Shown: piece after piece, positions 24,919-35,187 of the stretch
How positions within the stretch are numbered: position 1 is the stretch's first letter
Layout: every line of letters begins with the position of its first letter
From: an uncultured Aquimarina sp.
GTDB lineage: Bacteria > Bacteroidota > Bacteroidia > Flavobacteriales > Flavobacteriaceae
Length of the DNA stretch: 64,000 nucleotides
Direction of reading: 5' to 3'
NCBI GenBank assembly: GCA_947500505.1
Contig: CANMSL010000004.1
Span: 186,001-250,000, forward strand
Translations under genes and position numbers: made by a program
The notes under the pieces: model-generated
What the model was told of the DNA's origin: nothing
The model's input: the letters and a program-made list of their open reading frames with translations, nothing else
Database searches by the model: none

Positions 24919-26808
24919 TTGAAAAATACATTTTTCTATATAGTTTTTATACTGTTTTTTTCTACCCTTACATTCGCACAAGAAGGTAAAAAAATCAAAG
25001 TTCAATCAGATCGTACGATCAAAAATGAGGAACGTTTTCCGGGAGCAACCATCCTGGCCAAAGTAAATAAACAAGTGTACATCGAGCACGATGGTATTGA
25101 GATCTGGTGTGATCAGGCAGTGCATTACGGAGAGGACAAGTTTGTAAGGGCTCTTGGTAATGTAAAAATGATACAAGGAGATACGCTAACTATGACCAGT
25201 GAATATGCAGAATATAACGGAAATAGTAAATTTGCCTATGCCAGAGAAAAAGTTTTTTTAGAAACTCCGTCTAACACCCTCACCACCGATACTCTATTTT
25301 TCGACAGACTACGTCAGCAAGCCTATTACCGAAGCGGAGGAACGGTAAAAGACTCTTCTAATACATTGACGAGCAAAATAGGACGGTATTTTATGGATAG
25401 AAAACAATATTCATTTAACACCAACGTAAAAATCGTTAACCCAGAAAATACTGTAGACTCTGATCGATTAGATTATTACACAGACAATGGTCACGCTTAT
25501 TTATATGGTCCATCTACTGTAAAGGGAGAAGAAAGCACATTATATTGTGAACGTGGTTTTTATGACACAAAGGTAAAAACAGGGTATGCCATCAAAAATG
25601 CCCGTATTGATTATGACAATCGAACCGTTTTTGGAGATAGTATTTTTTACAACAGCGCAATTCAGTTTGCTTCAGCCACTAATAATATAAAAGTGCTGGA
25701 TACTGCTAACAGCTCGGTAATTACCGGTCACTACGCAGAAGTATTTAAGGATAAAGATTCTGTTTTCATTACTAAAAGAGCTTTGGCAGCTACATTACAG
25801 GAGAAAGATTCTGTTTATATCCATAGCGATACTTTAATGGTCACAGGAAAACCGGAGAGAAGGATTATGAATGGTTTTTATGATGTTAGGATTTTTAAGA
25901 GTAATATGAGCGGTAAAAGTGATTCGATAAACGTGGATCAAACTACCGGATTTACTAAAATGATTGGTAAACCCATCATATGGTCGCAGCGAAATCAGAT
26001 GACAGGAGATACTATAAAGATCATTTCTAATACCGAAACTGAGAAACTAGATTCATTAGTAGTTTATCAAAATGCTTTTTTAGTCCAGGAAGACACACTA
26101 AAAGCAGGTTATAATCAGGTAAAAGGTCAAACCTTATATGGATTATTTAAGGATAATGAAATTTATCAGGTAGATATCGATAAAAATACGGAGACCATTT
26201 TTTATCAGAGAGAAAGCGAAGGAGAGTTAAAACTAATTGGTATCAATAAAGTCTTATCAAGTTCTATAAAATTATTACTGGAACAACGAGAAATCGTAGA
26301 CGTGTATTATTATCAAAATGTGGATGGGACATTATATCGAGAAATAGACTTACCCGAAAATGCCAGAGAACTATCCGGATTTGTATGGCGTGGAGGTGAG
26401 CAAATCCTAAGTAAAAAAGACCTGTTTAGAGGAGAAGTACCTCCTAAATTAATCAAAATACAAGGAATACCATTACCAGTAGAGGAGGATGATTTCTTTG
26501 ATGAAGAGACCATAAAACGTCTGGAGGATAATAAATCAGAAGGTTCTAGAATGTTGGAGCAAAAACTGGAAGATGCCGAACTAAAAGAAACCAATGAAGA
26601 ACTGGACTCTATACCCATTAAGAAGCAAAAAATCAAAGAGCGTCTAAAAAGCACTAATAAAAAGGACACAATATCAGGAAAGGCTCCCTCTAAAAGAGCT
26701 GCTTTTGTAGATCCTGACCTGGATCGTACTGCAAGACAACGGGATAGTATTACTGTCACTACGCTAAAAAACCAAAAAGCTAATGATAGTATCAAAAAGA
26801 AAAGATAG
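24919..26808 (+). CDS. OstA-like (LptA/OstA organic-solvent-tolerance-like) protein
   Basis: An exported protein of about 629 residues. Two TTG codons, 24898 and 24919, can start it. The second gives a standard signal peptide (MKNTFFYIVFILFFSTLTFA), and the first overlaps a promoter-like TTATTTTG, so I prefer 24919. The N-terminal part (PGATILAKVNKQVYIEHDGI, GNVKMIQGDTLTMTSEYAEY) is the OstA-like beta-jellyroll that carries lipopolysaccharide in LptA and LptD. About 450 residues continue the repeating strand pattern. The C-terminal 120 residues are charged and low-complexity. The Bacteroidota form is presumed to act in LPS transport. Confidence 0.85.
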   Translation: MKNTFFYIVFILFFSTLTFAQEGKKIKVQSDRTIKNEERFPGATILAKVNKQVYIEHDGIEIWCDQAVHYGEDKFVRALGNVKMIQGDTLTMTSEYAEYNGNSKFAYAREKVFLETPSNTLTTDTLFFDRLRQQAYYRSGGTVKDSSNTLTSKIGRYFMDRKQYSFNTNVKIVNPENTVDSDRLDYYTDNGHAYLYGPSTVKGEESTLYCERGFYDTKVKTGYAIKNARIDYDNRTVFGDSIFYNSAIQFASATNNIKVLDTANSSVITGHYAEVFKDKDSVFITKRALAATLQEKDSVYIHSDTLMVTGKPERRIMNGFYDVRIFKSNMSGKSDSINVDQTTGFTKMIGKPIIWSQRNQMTGDTIKIISNTETEKLDSLVVYQNAFLVQEDTLKAGYNQVKGQTLYGLFKDNEIYQVDIDKNTETIFYQRESEGELKLIGINKVLSSSIKLLLEQREIVDVYYYQNVDGTLYREIDLPENARELSGFVWRGGEQILSKKDLFRGEVPPKLIKIQGIPLPVEEDDFFDEETIKRLEDNKSEGSRMLEQKLEDAELKETNEELDSIPIKKQKIKERLKSTNKKDTISGKAPSKRAAFVDPDLDRTARQRDSITVTTLKNQKANDSIKKKR

Positions 26809-26894
26809 AAAATATACATCAAGATAAGCTTCTGTTTTGATGTAAAATCAATTGAGTTTTTAAAACTCCTATAGATTCACTTAATTTTGTTTAA

Positions 26895-28076
26895 TTGAAA
26901 AAAGACTTTTTTACATATCAAGCCCAGACCACACCACATCCTTTAGCAATGGAAGTTTCATATGCAGAAGGAAGCTATATTTATACTACAGATCATAAGA
27001 AGTACCTGGATTTTGTGGCAGGTGTTTCTGCATGTAGCCTGGGACATAAACATCCCAAAGTCGTAAAAGCTATAAAGGAACAATTAGACAAGTACCTACA
27101 CGTAATGGTATATGGGGAGTATATTCAAAAACCAGCGGTAGAACTCTCCAAATTGTTAGCTTCTCTACTACCCGACCCTTTAGAAAAGACATATCTGACC
27201 AATTCGGGAACTGAAGCTATCGAAGGATCCCTGAAATTAGCACGTAGAGTTACAGGAAGAAGTCAGATCATAGCAGCAAACCGAGCATATCACGGTAATA
27301 CAATGGGATCAATGAGTGTTATGGGCTACGAAGAACGAAAACAAGCTTTCAGACCTTTAATTCCGGATATATTTTTTATAACATTCAATAAAAAGGAAGA
27401 TTTACAGCATATCACAGAGAAAACTGCTTGCGTAATTCTAGAAACCATACAGGGTGGTGCAGGATTCATAGTGCCGACAAATAATTATCTTAAGGAAGTT
27501 AGAAAACGGTGTACCGAAGTAGGGGCTGTACTTATTTTAGATGAAATACAACCAGGATTTGGGCGTACAGGTAAGTTATTTGGATTCGAGAATTATCAAA
27601 TAATTCCTGATATCATCGTAATGGGTAAAGGTATGGGCGGAGGACTTCCAATAGGAGCCTTTACCGCCGCTACTTCTATGATGGATCAATTACAGGACAA
27701 CCCTAAACTTGGACATATAACTACTTTTGGAGGTAATCCTGTCATTGCAGCTGCCGCTTTGGCAACATTACAGGAAATCACGGAAGGTGACTTAATGGCA
27801 GAAGTGTTAAAAAAAGAAAAATTGTTCAGATCCTTATTGATACATCCATTAATCAAAGAAATACGCGGAATAGGGTTAATGTTAGCCCTTATAACTTCTT
27901 CTTCAGAAATCACGAATGAAATTGTTTTAAGATGCCAAGATCAAGGATTGATACTTTTTTGGTTGCTGTTCGAGCCAAATGCAGTGCGAATTACGCCACC
28001 ATTAACAATATCAGAAGAGGAAATTAGAGAAGGCTGCCAAATCCTTCTAAACGTATTAAACGAAATTCAGAAATAA
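26895..28076 (+). CDS. Class III aminotransferase (PLP-dependent)
   Basis: A 393-residue fold-type I aminotransferase. The substrate-side YLDFVAGVSACSLGHKHPKV, the phosphate-binding NSGTEAIEGSLKLAR, the ILDEIQPGFGRTG block and VMGKGMGGGLPIGAF with the PLP-binding lysine (Lys249) are all present. The substrate cannot be deduced; acetylornithine- and omega-amino-acid-type enzymes are the nearest relatives. The start is TTG at 26895, and no upstream ATG is in frame. A TAATTTTG box (26882-26889) lies so close that transcription would begin at or near the start codon. Confidence 0.88.
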   Translation: MKKDFFTYQAQTTPHPLAMEVSYAEGSYIYTTDHKKYLDFVAGVSACSLGHKHPKVVKAIKEQLDKYLHVMVYGEYIQKPAVELSKLLASLLPDPLEKTYLTNSGTEAIEGSLKLARRVTGRSQIIAANRAYHGNTMGSMSVMGYEERKQAFRPLIPDIFFITFNKKEDLQHITEKTACVILETIQGGAGFIVPTNNYLKEVRKRCTEVGAVLILDEIQPGFGRTGKLFGFENYQIIPDIIVMGKGMGGGLPIGAFTAATSMMDQLQDNPKLGHITTFGGNPVIAAAALATLQEITEGDLMAEVLKKEKLFRSLLIHPLIKEIRGIGLMLALITSSSEITNEIVLRCQDQGLILFWLLFEPNAVRITPPLTISEEEIREGCQILLNVLNEIQK

Positions 28077-28503
28077 AAAAGCATATAAAATCATAGTGCC
28101 AAATTCGTTTAAATTACTTATATTTAATATACTATCTCACCATTTCACACATTTAATAGTATCCAGGGCTTTCAAAATTACAAAACGACGAACCATTATT
28201 TTTAATGGTACACATTTTGTTAATTAGTTTGTTAAAAACAATTGATTTCTGAAGTAGTATCATACCATTTCATTTGTAATTTTAATACAGAGGAAATCAA
28301 TAATGCTAAAAATAAATTTAAGTAATGGTACTTTGTAAAACTCTTGCTTGTTGGGGAAAACAAAAAAGGTTTGCAGTGCGTTTATAATTTATAGAGCATC
28401 TTTAATCAACGTGTATGAAATGAGCATACTAATACATTTCAAAAAAATTGAAATATTAATATGCGAATTCCATCTGATATTTATTTAAAATAAGCACGAA
28501 CGG
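28077..28503. other. Intergenic region with hairpins
   Basis: 427 bp without a gene. It contains a perfect hairpin ACCATTA-TTTT-TAATGGT (28192-28209) and an imperfect inverted repeat with GCATACTAATACATTTCAA and TTGAAATATTAATATGC (28424-28464) just before the TPR gene. Neither is followed by a T-run. No promoter box with proper spacing was found. Confidence 0.4.
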
Positions 28504-29910
28504 ATGAAATTTAACCACGAAGAATTCGAAGAAAATAATTTCTCAATCACTCGATATGAGTCTATGCTGAGATCTAATGATGTTAAATTTTTCGATTCTG
28601 ATGAATTCGAATCAATTATTCATCATTATCTGGAAAATGGAAAGATTGCAAAGGCTAAAAAAGCAATTTCTTTAGGTCTTTCTCAACATCCTTCTTCGGT
28701 CAACCTGAAATTATTACAAGTTGAAGTCCTTATTTTCGAAGATCGTCTGGACAAAGCAGATAATCTTTTAGCACAACTTCATGCCCTGGAACCAGAAAAT
28801 GAAGAAATTTATATCCAGAAAGCTAATATTCTTTCTAAACAAAACGATCATATAAAGGCAATTGAATTGCTTAGTACTGCACTTCAATTCACTGCCGATG
28901 AAGCGGATGTACATTCACTTATCGGGATGGAATATCTTTTTATGGATGATTTTGAAAATGCAAAAATAAACTTTATGAGATGTCTTGAAACTGATGATCA
29001 GGACTACTCCGCATTATATAATATCATTTATTGTTTTGATTTTTTAGAACAGCACGAGGAGGCGATTACATATCTTAATATGTTTTTGGATAAAAACCCA
29101 TACTGTGAGGTTGCTTGGCATCAGGTAGGAAAACAATATTTTGATCTTAAAGATTACCAAAAAGCCTTGGCTGCATTTGATTTTGCTATTATCAGCGATG
29201 AATACTTTATTGGTGCTTATCTGGAAAAAGGGAAAGTACTAGAGAAACTAAAGCGCTACAATGAGGCAATAGAAAATTATCGTATTACTTTGGAATTAGA
29301 TGATCCTACCTCTTTTGCTTTATTAAGAATAGGGAAATGTTATGAAAAATTAGGTAACGATGATCTGGCCATTCAGCATTTCTCTAAAACCGTTCACGAA
29401 GATCCATTATTAGATAAAGGTTGGATTGCCATTACGGATTTCTATATGCGTAAGCGCAATTATCAGAAAGCATTGTACTATACAAATAAGGCCATTAGTA
29501 TTGATGCCGAAAACGTATTATACTGGAAACGTTATGCAAAAATTAATAATAGGCTAGCCTTCTTTGAAGAAGCAGAACGTGGGTACAGAAAAGCTTTGGA
29601 GCTAGGTAATTATGAGCTAGAAACATGGCTTAATCGATCAGATATCTTAAAATTTATTGGAGAATCCGATGCAGCTATTCAAAATATGCATCAAGCCATA
29701 GAATTTTATCCGGAAAATGCTGAAGTTCAGTTTCGATTAGCTGGTTTACATTACGAAAAACAAGAATATGATAAAGGAGAGTTCCACCTTAGAAAAGCAT
29801 TGGAATTAGATGCAGAATATGTCATTGTGTTAGAAGAGTTATTCGAGCGTGTCTTTAATTTAACCATGGTGCAGAATATCATTTCTGGATATAAAGAACA
29901 AACAAATTAG
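28504..29910 (+). CDS. Tetratricopeptide repeat protein
   Basis: A 468-residue soluble protein made almost entirely of about eleven TPR units (for example KALAAFDFAIISDEYFIGAY, EAIENYRITLELDDP and KALYYTNKAISIDAENVLYW). No signal peptide is seen, so it is probably cytoplasmic. TPR arrays bind other proteins; the partner is unknown. It lies upstream of the DUF368-aroE-DUF349 cluster on the same strand, separated by 344 bp. Confidence 0.9.
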   Translation: MKFNHEEFEENNFSITRYESMLRSNDVKFFDSDEFESIIHHYLENGKIAKAKKAISLGLSQHPSSVNLKLLQVEVLIFEDRLDKADNLLAQLHALEPENEEIYIQKANILSKQNDHIKAIELLSTALQFTADEADVHSLIGMEYLFMDDFENAKINFMRCLETDDQDYSALYNIIYCFDFLEQHEEAITYLNMFLDKNPYCEVAWHQVGKQYFDLKDYQKALAAFDFAIISDEYFIGAYLEKGKVLEKLKRYNEAIENYRITLELDDPTSFALLRIGKCYEKLGNDDLAIQHFSKTVHEDPLLDKGWIAITDFYMRKRNYQKALYYTNKAISIDAENVLYWKRYAKINNRLAFFEEAERGYRKALELGNYELETWLNRSDILKFIGESDAAIQNMHQAIEFYPENAEVQFRLAGLHYEKQEYDKGEFHLRKALELDAEYVIVLEELFERVFNLTMVQNIISGYKEQTN

Positions 29911-30254
29911 TAGTTTTATTAGCTTTTTAAAGAGTAAAACCCTGCCCTACGTGGCGAATACTTTAATTCCTATAAATTTTACTGACCAGATGAATCATTT
30001 TTTATTTAATGTGTAGTTTGTGATTATTAATAAATAGAAAGTGTTTTTTCTCTACCAAAACTATGTTTAGGCAAACAAGTTTTCAGGAACGACAACTTTA
30101 ATTGTCGTAGGGATTTAATTCCGACATTCTGAAAAACTATTGAAATCCAGTCCATAAAATCTTGTTTTTTGTTGCAATTTCGCAATAACATCAACATACT
30201 TTAATACAAAAAATACATACATTTGTTCGTGTAACAATTGCTAAATCAAAAAGA
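29911..30254. other. Intergenic region with hairpin and promoter-like box
   Basis: 344 bp without a gene. A hairpin ACGACAA-6 nt-TTGTCGT (30089-30108) lies inside an imperfect outer pair (GTTTTCAG and CTGAAAAAC). TACATTTG at 30218-30225 fits the TAnnTTTG -7 box 30 bp before the first DUF368 gene, but no TTG with the right spacing is seen. Confidence 0.4.
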
Positions 30255-31220
30255 ATGCGACGAAGTCTTAAGGACTATCTGGTGATCTCACTAAAGGGAA
30301 TTGCTATGGGAGCTGCAGATGTCGTTCCCGGAGTTTCAGGAGGAACCATTGCTTTTATCTCAGGAATATATGAAGAACTCATTGCTACGATAAACATCTT
30401 AGATCTCAACTTTTTTAAAAGCTGGAAAAAGGAAGGTTTTAGAAGTGCCTGGAAAACATACAACCTATCATTTTTGTTAGCATTATTCACCGGAATCGCT
30501 ATAAGCATACTTTCTTTAGCCAAAGTGATCAAATGGCTTTTGCATAATGAACCTCTATTATTATGGTCATTTTTCTTTGGATTGGTATTAGCTAGTATCC
30601 TATATATTGGCAAACAAATAACTTCCTGGAGTCCAAAAGTTTTTATAAGTATTATAATTGCAGCTATCGTTTCTTATTTCATAACAATTGCAGAACCTAT
30701 TGCATCTCCAGAAAGCCTTTGGTATCTGGTTTTTTGTGGATTTATAGCCATCATTGCTATGATTTTGCCAGGTGTTTCAGGAGCTTTTATTTTATTGATT
30801 CTTGGAGCTTATGAAACTTTTATCGGTATTCTTAACCAATTAAGGGATGGGCTTACATCCTTAGATTTTGAAATGTTATGGCAAGCCCTATACAAACTGT
30901 TTTTTATAGGTGTGGGTGCTATTACTGGCTTAAAACTATTTTCTAAAGTCTTAAACTGGATGTTCAATAACCATAAGAATATGACCTTAGCCCTGCTAAC
31001 AGGATTTATGATCGGTTCTTTAAATAAGATATGGCCTTGGAAACAAGTACTTTCCTGGAGAATAAATTCTGAAGGTATCAAAGTTCCTTTTATCGAAAAA
31101 AGCATTTCACCTTCTAATTTTGAGGGAGATCCAAGAATTATTTGGGTCCTGCTTTTTATTTCTATTGGTTTTCTATTAATTCTTATATTAGAGCGGCTCG
31201 CAACAAAAAAAGAAAATTAG
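30255..31220 (+). CDS. DUF368 membrane protein (undecaprenyl-phosphate translocase family), first copy
   Basis: A 321-residue polytopic membrane protein with about eight to nine helices. The twofold internal repeat carries AADVVPGVSGGTIAFISGIY near residues 20-40 and MILPGVSGAFILLILGAY near residues 170-190. DUF368 proteins (PopT) were shown in other bacteria to return undecaprenyl phosphate across the cytoplasmic membrane for peptidoglycan and glycan synthesis. It is the first of two tandem copies; the second starts 3 bp after the stop. It precedes aroE and the DUF349 gene in an apparent operon. Confidence 0.9.
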   Translation: MRRSLKDYLVISLKGIAMGAADVVPGVSGGTIAFISGIYEELIATINILDLNFFKSWKKEGFRSAWKTYNLSFLLALFTGIAISILSLAKVIKWLLHNEPLLLWSFFFGLVLASILYIGKQITSWSPKVFISIIIAAIVSYFITIAEPIASPESLWYLVFCGFIAIIAMILPGVSGAFILLILGAYETFIGILNQLRDGLTSLDFEMLWQALYKLFFIGVGAITGLKLFSKVLNWMFNNHKNMTLALLTGFMIGSLNKIWPWKQVLSWRINSEGIKVPFIEKSISPSNFEGDPRIIWVLLFISIGFLLILILERLATKKEN

Positions 31221-31223
31221 TAC

Positions 31224-32252
31224 ATGTCAGAAAACACCAGAACTTTTAGCGATAAGTTTTTTATGGTCATAAAAGGTCTGGCTATGGGAGCTGCTAATAA
31301 AGTACCTGGGGTGTCCGGTGGCGTGGTGGCCTTTGTCGCGGGTTTTTATGAAGAATTTATTTATTCATTACAAAAAATAAATCTTAAGGCATTTAAACTT
31401 TTTATCAATTTTAGGTTTAAAAGCTTTTGGAGGTATATTAATGGTCGCTTTTTAGCACTGCTGATATTAGGGATGTTAATTAGCTATTTTAGTGTTTCTA
31501 AGATTCTTGATTATCTGATTATACATTATGAATTATACGTTTGGGCAGCTTTTTTTGGGATGATTATAGGTTCTATTTACTATATAGTGAAAGATTTTAA
31601 TGATTGGAGCAGACGTAATATTTGTTTTATCATCATAGGAATACTAGTAGGTATCGGTATCAGTTTGTTAGAACCCGCAAAGGAAAATGACAACTTATTC
31701 TTTGTGTTTTTTTGTGGTATTATTGGAGTTTCGGGGATGACATTACCAGGATTGTCCGGTTCATTTATACTTATTCTTTTCGGAAATTATGTACTATTGT
31801 TAGTAGATGCCGTAAATGCCTTGTATGATACTTTCGCCGACTTGATCCGATGGGATCTTTCTTTTCTTGAGAATACCAAGAGAATCCGATTACTCAAAGT
31901 ACTGGTAGTATTTAGCTTAGGATCTATAACCGGACTAGTAACATTGTCACATTTTTTAGGATACGTTTTAAAACACTATAAGAGTGCTACCTTTGCCGTA
32001 ATTATCGGTTTTATAACGGGATCATTAGGTGTTGTTTGGCCGTGGAAATATAAAATGTACAAAAAGAGTGATCTGGGAGAAATTTTGATAGATGCACAGG
32101 GTAATCCGATTTTGGATAATTATGATCGTTATTTTCCTGATCTCACAATTACTCCAACATATGTAGCACTCTTTTTTATTTTAGTAGGCATCGCAATTGT
32201 TTTGTGGTTAGAATGGTATGGTGAAAGAACCTTAAAAACTAAATCAAAATGA
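31224..32252 (+). CDS. DUF368 membrane protein (undecaprenyl-phosphate translocase family), second copy
   Basis: A 342-residue paralogue of the preceding gene. The first core motif reads AANKVPGVSGGVVAFVAGFY (Asp-Val replaced by Asn-Lys compared with the first copy), and the second reads MTLPGLSGSFILILFGNY. The change adds a positive charge at a conserved re-entrant-loop position. This suggests specialisation, or that the two proteins work as a heteromer. The stop codon overlaps the ATG of aroE by 4 bp (ATGA). Confidence 0.88.
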   Translation: MSENTRTFSDKFFMVIKGLAMGAANKVPGVSGGVVAFVAGFYEEFIYSLQKINLKAFKLFINFRFKSFWRYINGRFLALLILGMLISYFSVSKILDYLIIHYELYVWAAFFGMIIGSIYYIVKDFNDWSRRNICFIIIGILVGIGISLLEPAKENDNLFFVFFCGIIGVSGMTLPGLSGSFILILFGNYVLLLVDAVNALYDTFADLIRWDLSFLENTKRIRLLKVLVVFSLGSITGLVTLSHFLGYVLKHYKSATFAVIIGFITGSLGVVWPWKYKMYKKSDLGEILIDAQGNPILDNYDRYFPDLTITPTYVALFFILVGIAIVLWLEWYGERTLKTKSK

Positions 32253-32977
32253 ACATATACGGATTACTGGGTAGGAATATCGGCTATTCGTTTTCCAGAA
32301 ATTATTTTTCTAATAAATTCGAGAAAGAAAACCTAAACTGTCAATACCAAAATTTTGATCTTAAAAAAATTGATGAACTAATACCTCTTATACAGAACAA
32401 AGATATAAAGGGGGTGAATGTAACCATTCCCTATAAGGAAGTAATTATTCCATATTTGGACACATTAGATCCTGTTGCCAATGAAATTGGTGCCGTTAAT
32501 GTAATTAAGTTTGAAAATAATGGAAAACTAACAGGCTACAACAGTGATTACTATGGTTTTACAGAATCCCTGAAACCTGTACTCAATGATTCCATTAAAA
32601 AAGCTTTAATTCTGGGAACCGGTGGAGCATCAAAAGCGATTGGATACGCATTGAGACAATTAAACATACATTATACATTTGTTTCCCGAAATCCAGATTT
32701 TGAAGAATTAAGTTATACTGATCTGGATGAAGATATTATCAGAGATTTTAGGTTAATTATCAACTGTACTCCGTTAGGCACATATCCTAATATAGAAAAT
32801 TGCCCCGATATCCCTTATAATTATTTAGGGGAGCATCATATTTTATACGATCTGATTTACAACCCAAAAGAAACTACTTTTATGAAAAAGGGTAAGGAGA
32901 AGGGGGCAACAACCTTAAACGGATTACAAATGCTAATTTTACAAGCAGAAAAATCCTGGGAAATCTGGAATCAGTAA
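32249..32977 (+). CDS. aroE: Shikimate dehydrogenase
   Basis: A 242-residue NADP-dependent enzyme reducing 3-dehydroshikimate in aromatic amino-acid synthesis. The substrate-binding GRNIGYSFSRNYF (a variant of the usual SxS motif), VNVTIPYKEVIIPY with the catalytic Lys, the nucleotide-binding GTGGASKAIGYAL and NCTPLGTYPN and the terminal NGLQMLILQAEKSWEIW are visible. It is shorter than the 270-residue Escherichia coli AroE, as is usual in this phylum. The ATGA overlap with the upstream DUF368 gene indicates coupled translation. Confidence 0.95.
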   Translation: MNIYGLLGRNIGYSFSRNYFSNKFEKENLNCQYQNFDLKKIDELIPLIQNKDIKGVNVTIPYKEVIIPYLDTLDPVANEIGAVNVIKFENNGKLTGYNSDYYGFTESLKPVLNDSIKKALILGTGGASKAIGYALRQLNIHYTFVSRNPDFEELSYTDLDEDIIRDFRLIINCTPLGTYPNIENCPDIPYNYLGEHHILYDLIYNPKETTFMKKGKEKGATTLNGLQMLILQAEKSWEIWNQ

Positions 32978-33118
32978 ATTTTTCTTTTTTATAATATAAA
33001 GTTACATCTCAAATCTTGCCCAACCAACTCCTAAAACCCCAGATTCTCTTTGAGTTTATATAAGATGTTAGTATCTTAGTCAATCGTTAACCTCAGACAA
33101 ACAAAAACATTTTATATA

Positions 33119-35176
33119 ATGTCCACACACGATAACCTGCCCGAGGCAGATGGAAATGAAGAGAACAAGATTAAGACTTTAGAAGAAAAATTAGAAAACC
33201 CAATTTCTGAAGTGCAGGAACCTGATTCTGAAACATCTGAATCAAAAGATGATACATCCGATAAAAGTATCACTACAGAAAAATCCGATAAGAAAAGTAT
33301 CTCTAGCGAAGAATCTACTGCTAGTAAGGATATATCAAATACTGATGCAGAAAAAGAAAGTAATGAGACCTCTTCTAACGCTGATGATGAAATCTTAAAC
33401 GAACTGGATCACGCAGTGGCTAAGGATAGTGAGGACGAAAGCAAATTAGAGCGTCATGATATCGAGAAGAAAGATTATCATGCTATGAGCAAAGAAGAAC
33501 TGATAGTAGAATTGCGTCATCTTTTAAAAAATGAAAAAATTCAAGCTATCAAAGAACATGTAGAAGAAATCAAAACAGAATTCAATGCCAAGTTCAATGA
33601 AGAAGTGGAACAGAAAAAAGATGAGTTTTTAGCAGATGGCGGCGATATTATCGATTTCTACTACTCTACCCCATTAAAAAAACAATTTAACTCTGTTTAT
33701 TTTGACTATAAAGAGAAAAAAAATAATTATTATCAAAATCTAAAAAAAGACCTTCAGGCAAATCTCCAAAAGAGGTTAGATATCATAGAAGAATTAAAAG
33801 GATTACTGAATGTCGAGGAAAATATCAATACTACCTACAATCATTTTAAAGAAATTAAGGAACGATGGCATAACGCAGGCCCAATCCCAAGGGACAAATA
33901 CAATACTGTATGGAACACATACCATCATCACACAGAGAATTTTTATGACTTCCTACACCTAAACAGAGATTTTAGAGATCTGGATTTCAAACACAACTTA
34001 GAACAGAAACTTAAAATCATTGAACGTGCAACAGAGTTAGCACAGGAGACAGATGTAAATAGGGCATTCAGAGAGCTACAGATTCTTCATAAAATGTGGA
34101 AAGAAGATTTAGGTCCGGTTGCTAAGGAATATAGAGAACCTATCTGGGAAAAATTTAGTGAGCTTACCAAAAAGATCCATGAAAACCGCCAGCAGTTTTT
34201 CAAAGTACAGGATAAGGTTTATGAGAAAAATCTAGAGGTAAAGCAGGAAATTATTGACAAAATTATAGAAGTTTCTTCGGATCACCCTAAAAACCATTCG
34301 GGTTGGCAACAAAAAATCAAAAAGATTGAATCACTGAGAGAGGATTTCTTTAAAGCAGGTAAAGTACCTTCCAGCGCCAATGAAGAAACTTGGAACCAAT
34401 TTAAAAGTGCTGTTAGGGATTTTAACCGGAATAAAAATGCGTTCTACAAAGGTCTTAAAAAAGACCAGTTTGAAAACCTGAATAAAAAAATGGAGCTCAT
34501 AAAAATTGCAGAAGATAATAAGGATAGTGATGATTTTTCAGTCACGACTCCATTGATGAAAAAGATTCAGGCTGATTGGAAAAAGATTGGTCACGTCCCA
34601 CGTAAAGATAGTGACAGAATCTGGAAAAGATTTAAAGATGCCTGTAACTATTATTTTGATCGTATCCACGCTGAAAAAAACGAAGCCAATAAAGAAGAGC
34701 TCGTCGCTTACGAAAAAAAATTAGCGCATATTAAATCTCTAAAAAGTTTAGAACTGACCGGTGATCCTAAAAGTGATCTGGAAACTATCAAAGAAAACAT
34801 CAATACCTGGAAAACTTTAGGAAGAGTTCCTTATAAAAATCGTAATATAGAATCTGATTACAATAAAACTTTAGATGGTTTTTTTGAGAAACTAAACCTG
34901 AGTCGACAAGAAACTGAAATGATCAAATATGAAAACAAACTCAGTTCGCTCGCAAACCAGTCTGATGACAGAGCGCTTAGAAATGAACAAAATTTTATTC
35001 GTAAAAAGATCGAAGAGGTTCATAGTGAAATTCGCCAGTTAGAAAATAACCTACAGTTTTTTAAACATACTGATGATAAGAACCCACTTGTTATGGAAGT
35101 ACAAAAAAACATAAGAAAACATAAAGAGAACTTACAAGTCTGGAAAAATAAACTAAAAAAAATCAAAGAACTCTAA
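33119..35176 (+). CDS. DUF349 domain-containing protein
   Basis: A 685-residue protein. Residues 1-125 are disordered, rich in Glu, Asp and Ser. Residues about 130-610 contain several DUF349 units of about 70 residues, recognised by the repeated W-x-x-x-G-x-x-P pattern (RWHNAGPIPRDKYNTVWNTY, WKKIGHVPRKDSDRIWKRFK, WKTLGRVPYKNRN). The C-terminus (about 615-685) is coiled coil. DUF349 proteins are abundant in Bacteroidota and without an assigned role. It is 141 bp from aroE and 11 bp from the methyltransferase gene. Confidence 0.92.
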   Translation: MSTHDNLPEADGNEENKIKTLEEKLENPISEVQEPDSETSESKDDTSDKSITTEKSDKKSISSEESTASKDISNTDAEKESNETSSNADDEILNELDHAVAKDSEDESKLERHDIEKKDYHAMSKEELIVELRHLLKNEKIQAIKEHVEEIKTEFNAKFNEEVEQKKDEFLADGGDIIDFYYSTPLKKQFNSVYFDYKEKKNNYYQNLKKDLQANLQKRLDIIEELKGLLNVEENINTTYNHFKEIKERWHNAGPIPRDKYNTVWNTYHHHTENFYDFLHLNRDFRDLDFKHNLEQKLKIIERATELAQETDVNRAFRELQILHKMWKEDLGPVAKEYREPIWEKFSELTKKIHENRQQFFKVQDKVYEKNLEVKQEIIDKIIEVSSDHPKNHSGWQQKIKKIESLREDFFKAGKVPSSANEETWNQFKSAVRDFNRNKNAFYKGLKKDQFENLNKKMELIKIAEDNKDSDDFSVTTPLMKKIQADWKKIGHVPRKDSDRIWKRFKDACNYYFDRIHAEKNEANKEELVAYEKKLAHIKSLKSLELTGDPKSDLETIKENINTWKTLGRVPYKNRNIESDYNKTLDGFFEKLNLSRQETEMIKYENKLSSLANQSDDRALRNEQNFIRKKIEEVHSEIRQLENNLQFFKHTDDKNPLVMEVQKNIRKHKENLQVWKNKLKKIKEL

Positions 35177-35187
35177 CATACACTAAT

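Noticed and set aside
26313..26822. 169-residue serine-rich minus-strand frame over the end of the OstA gene
   Set aside because: Serine- and phenylalanine-rich antisense shadow of the charged OstA tail; no start context or homologous pattern.
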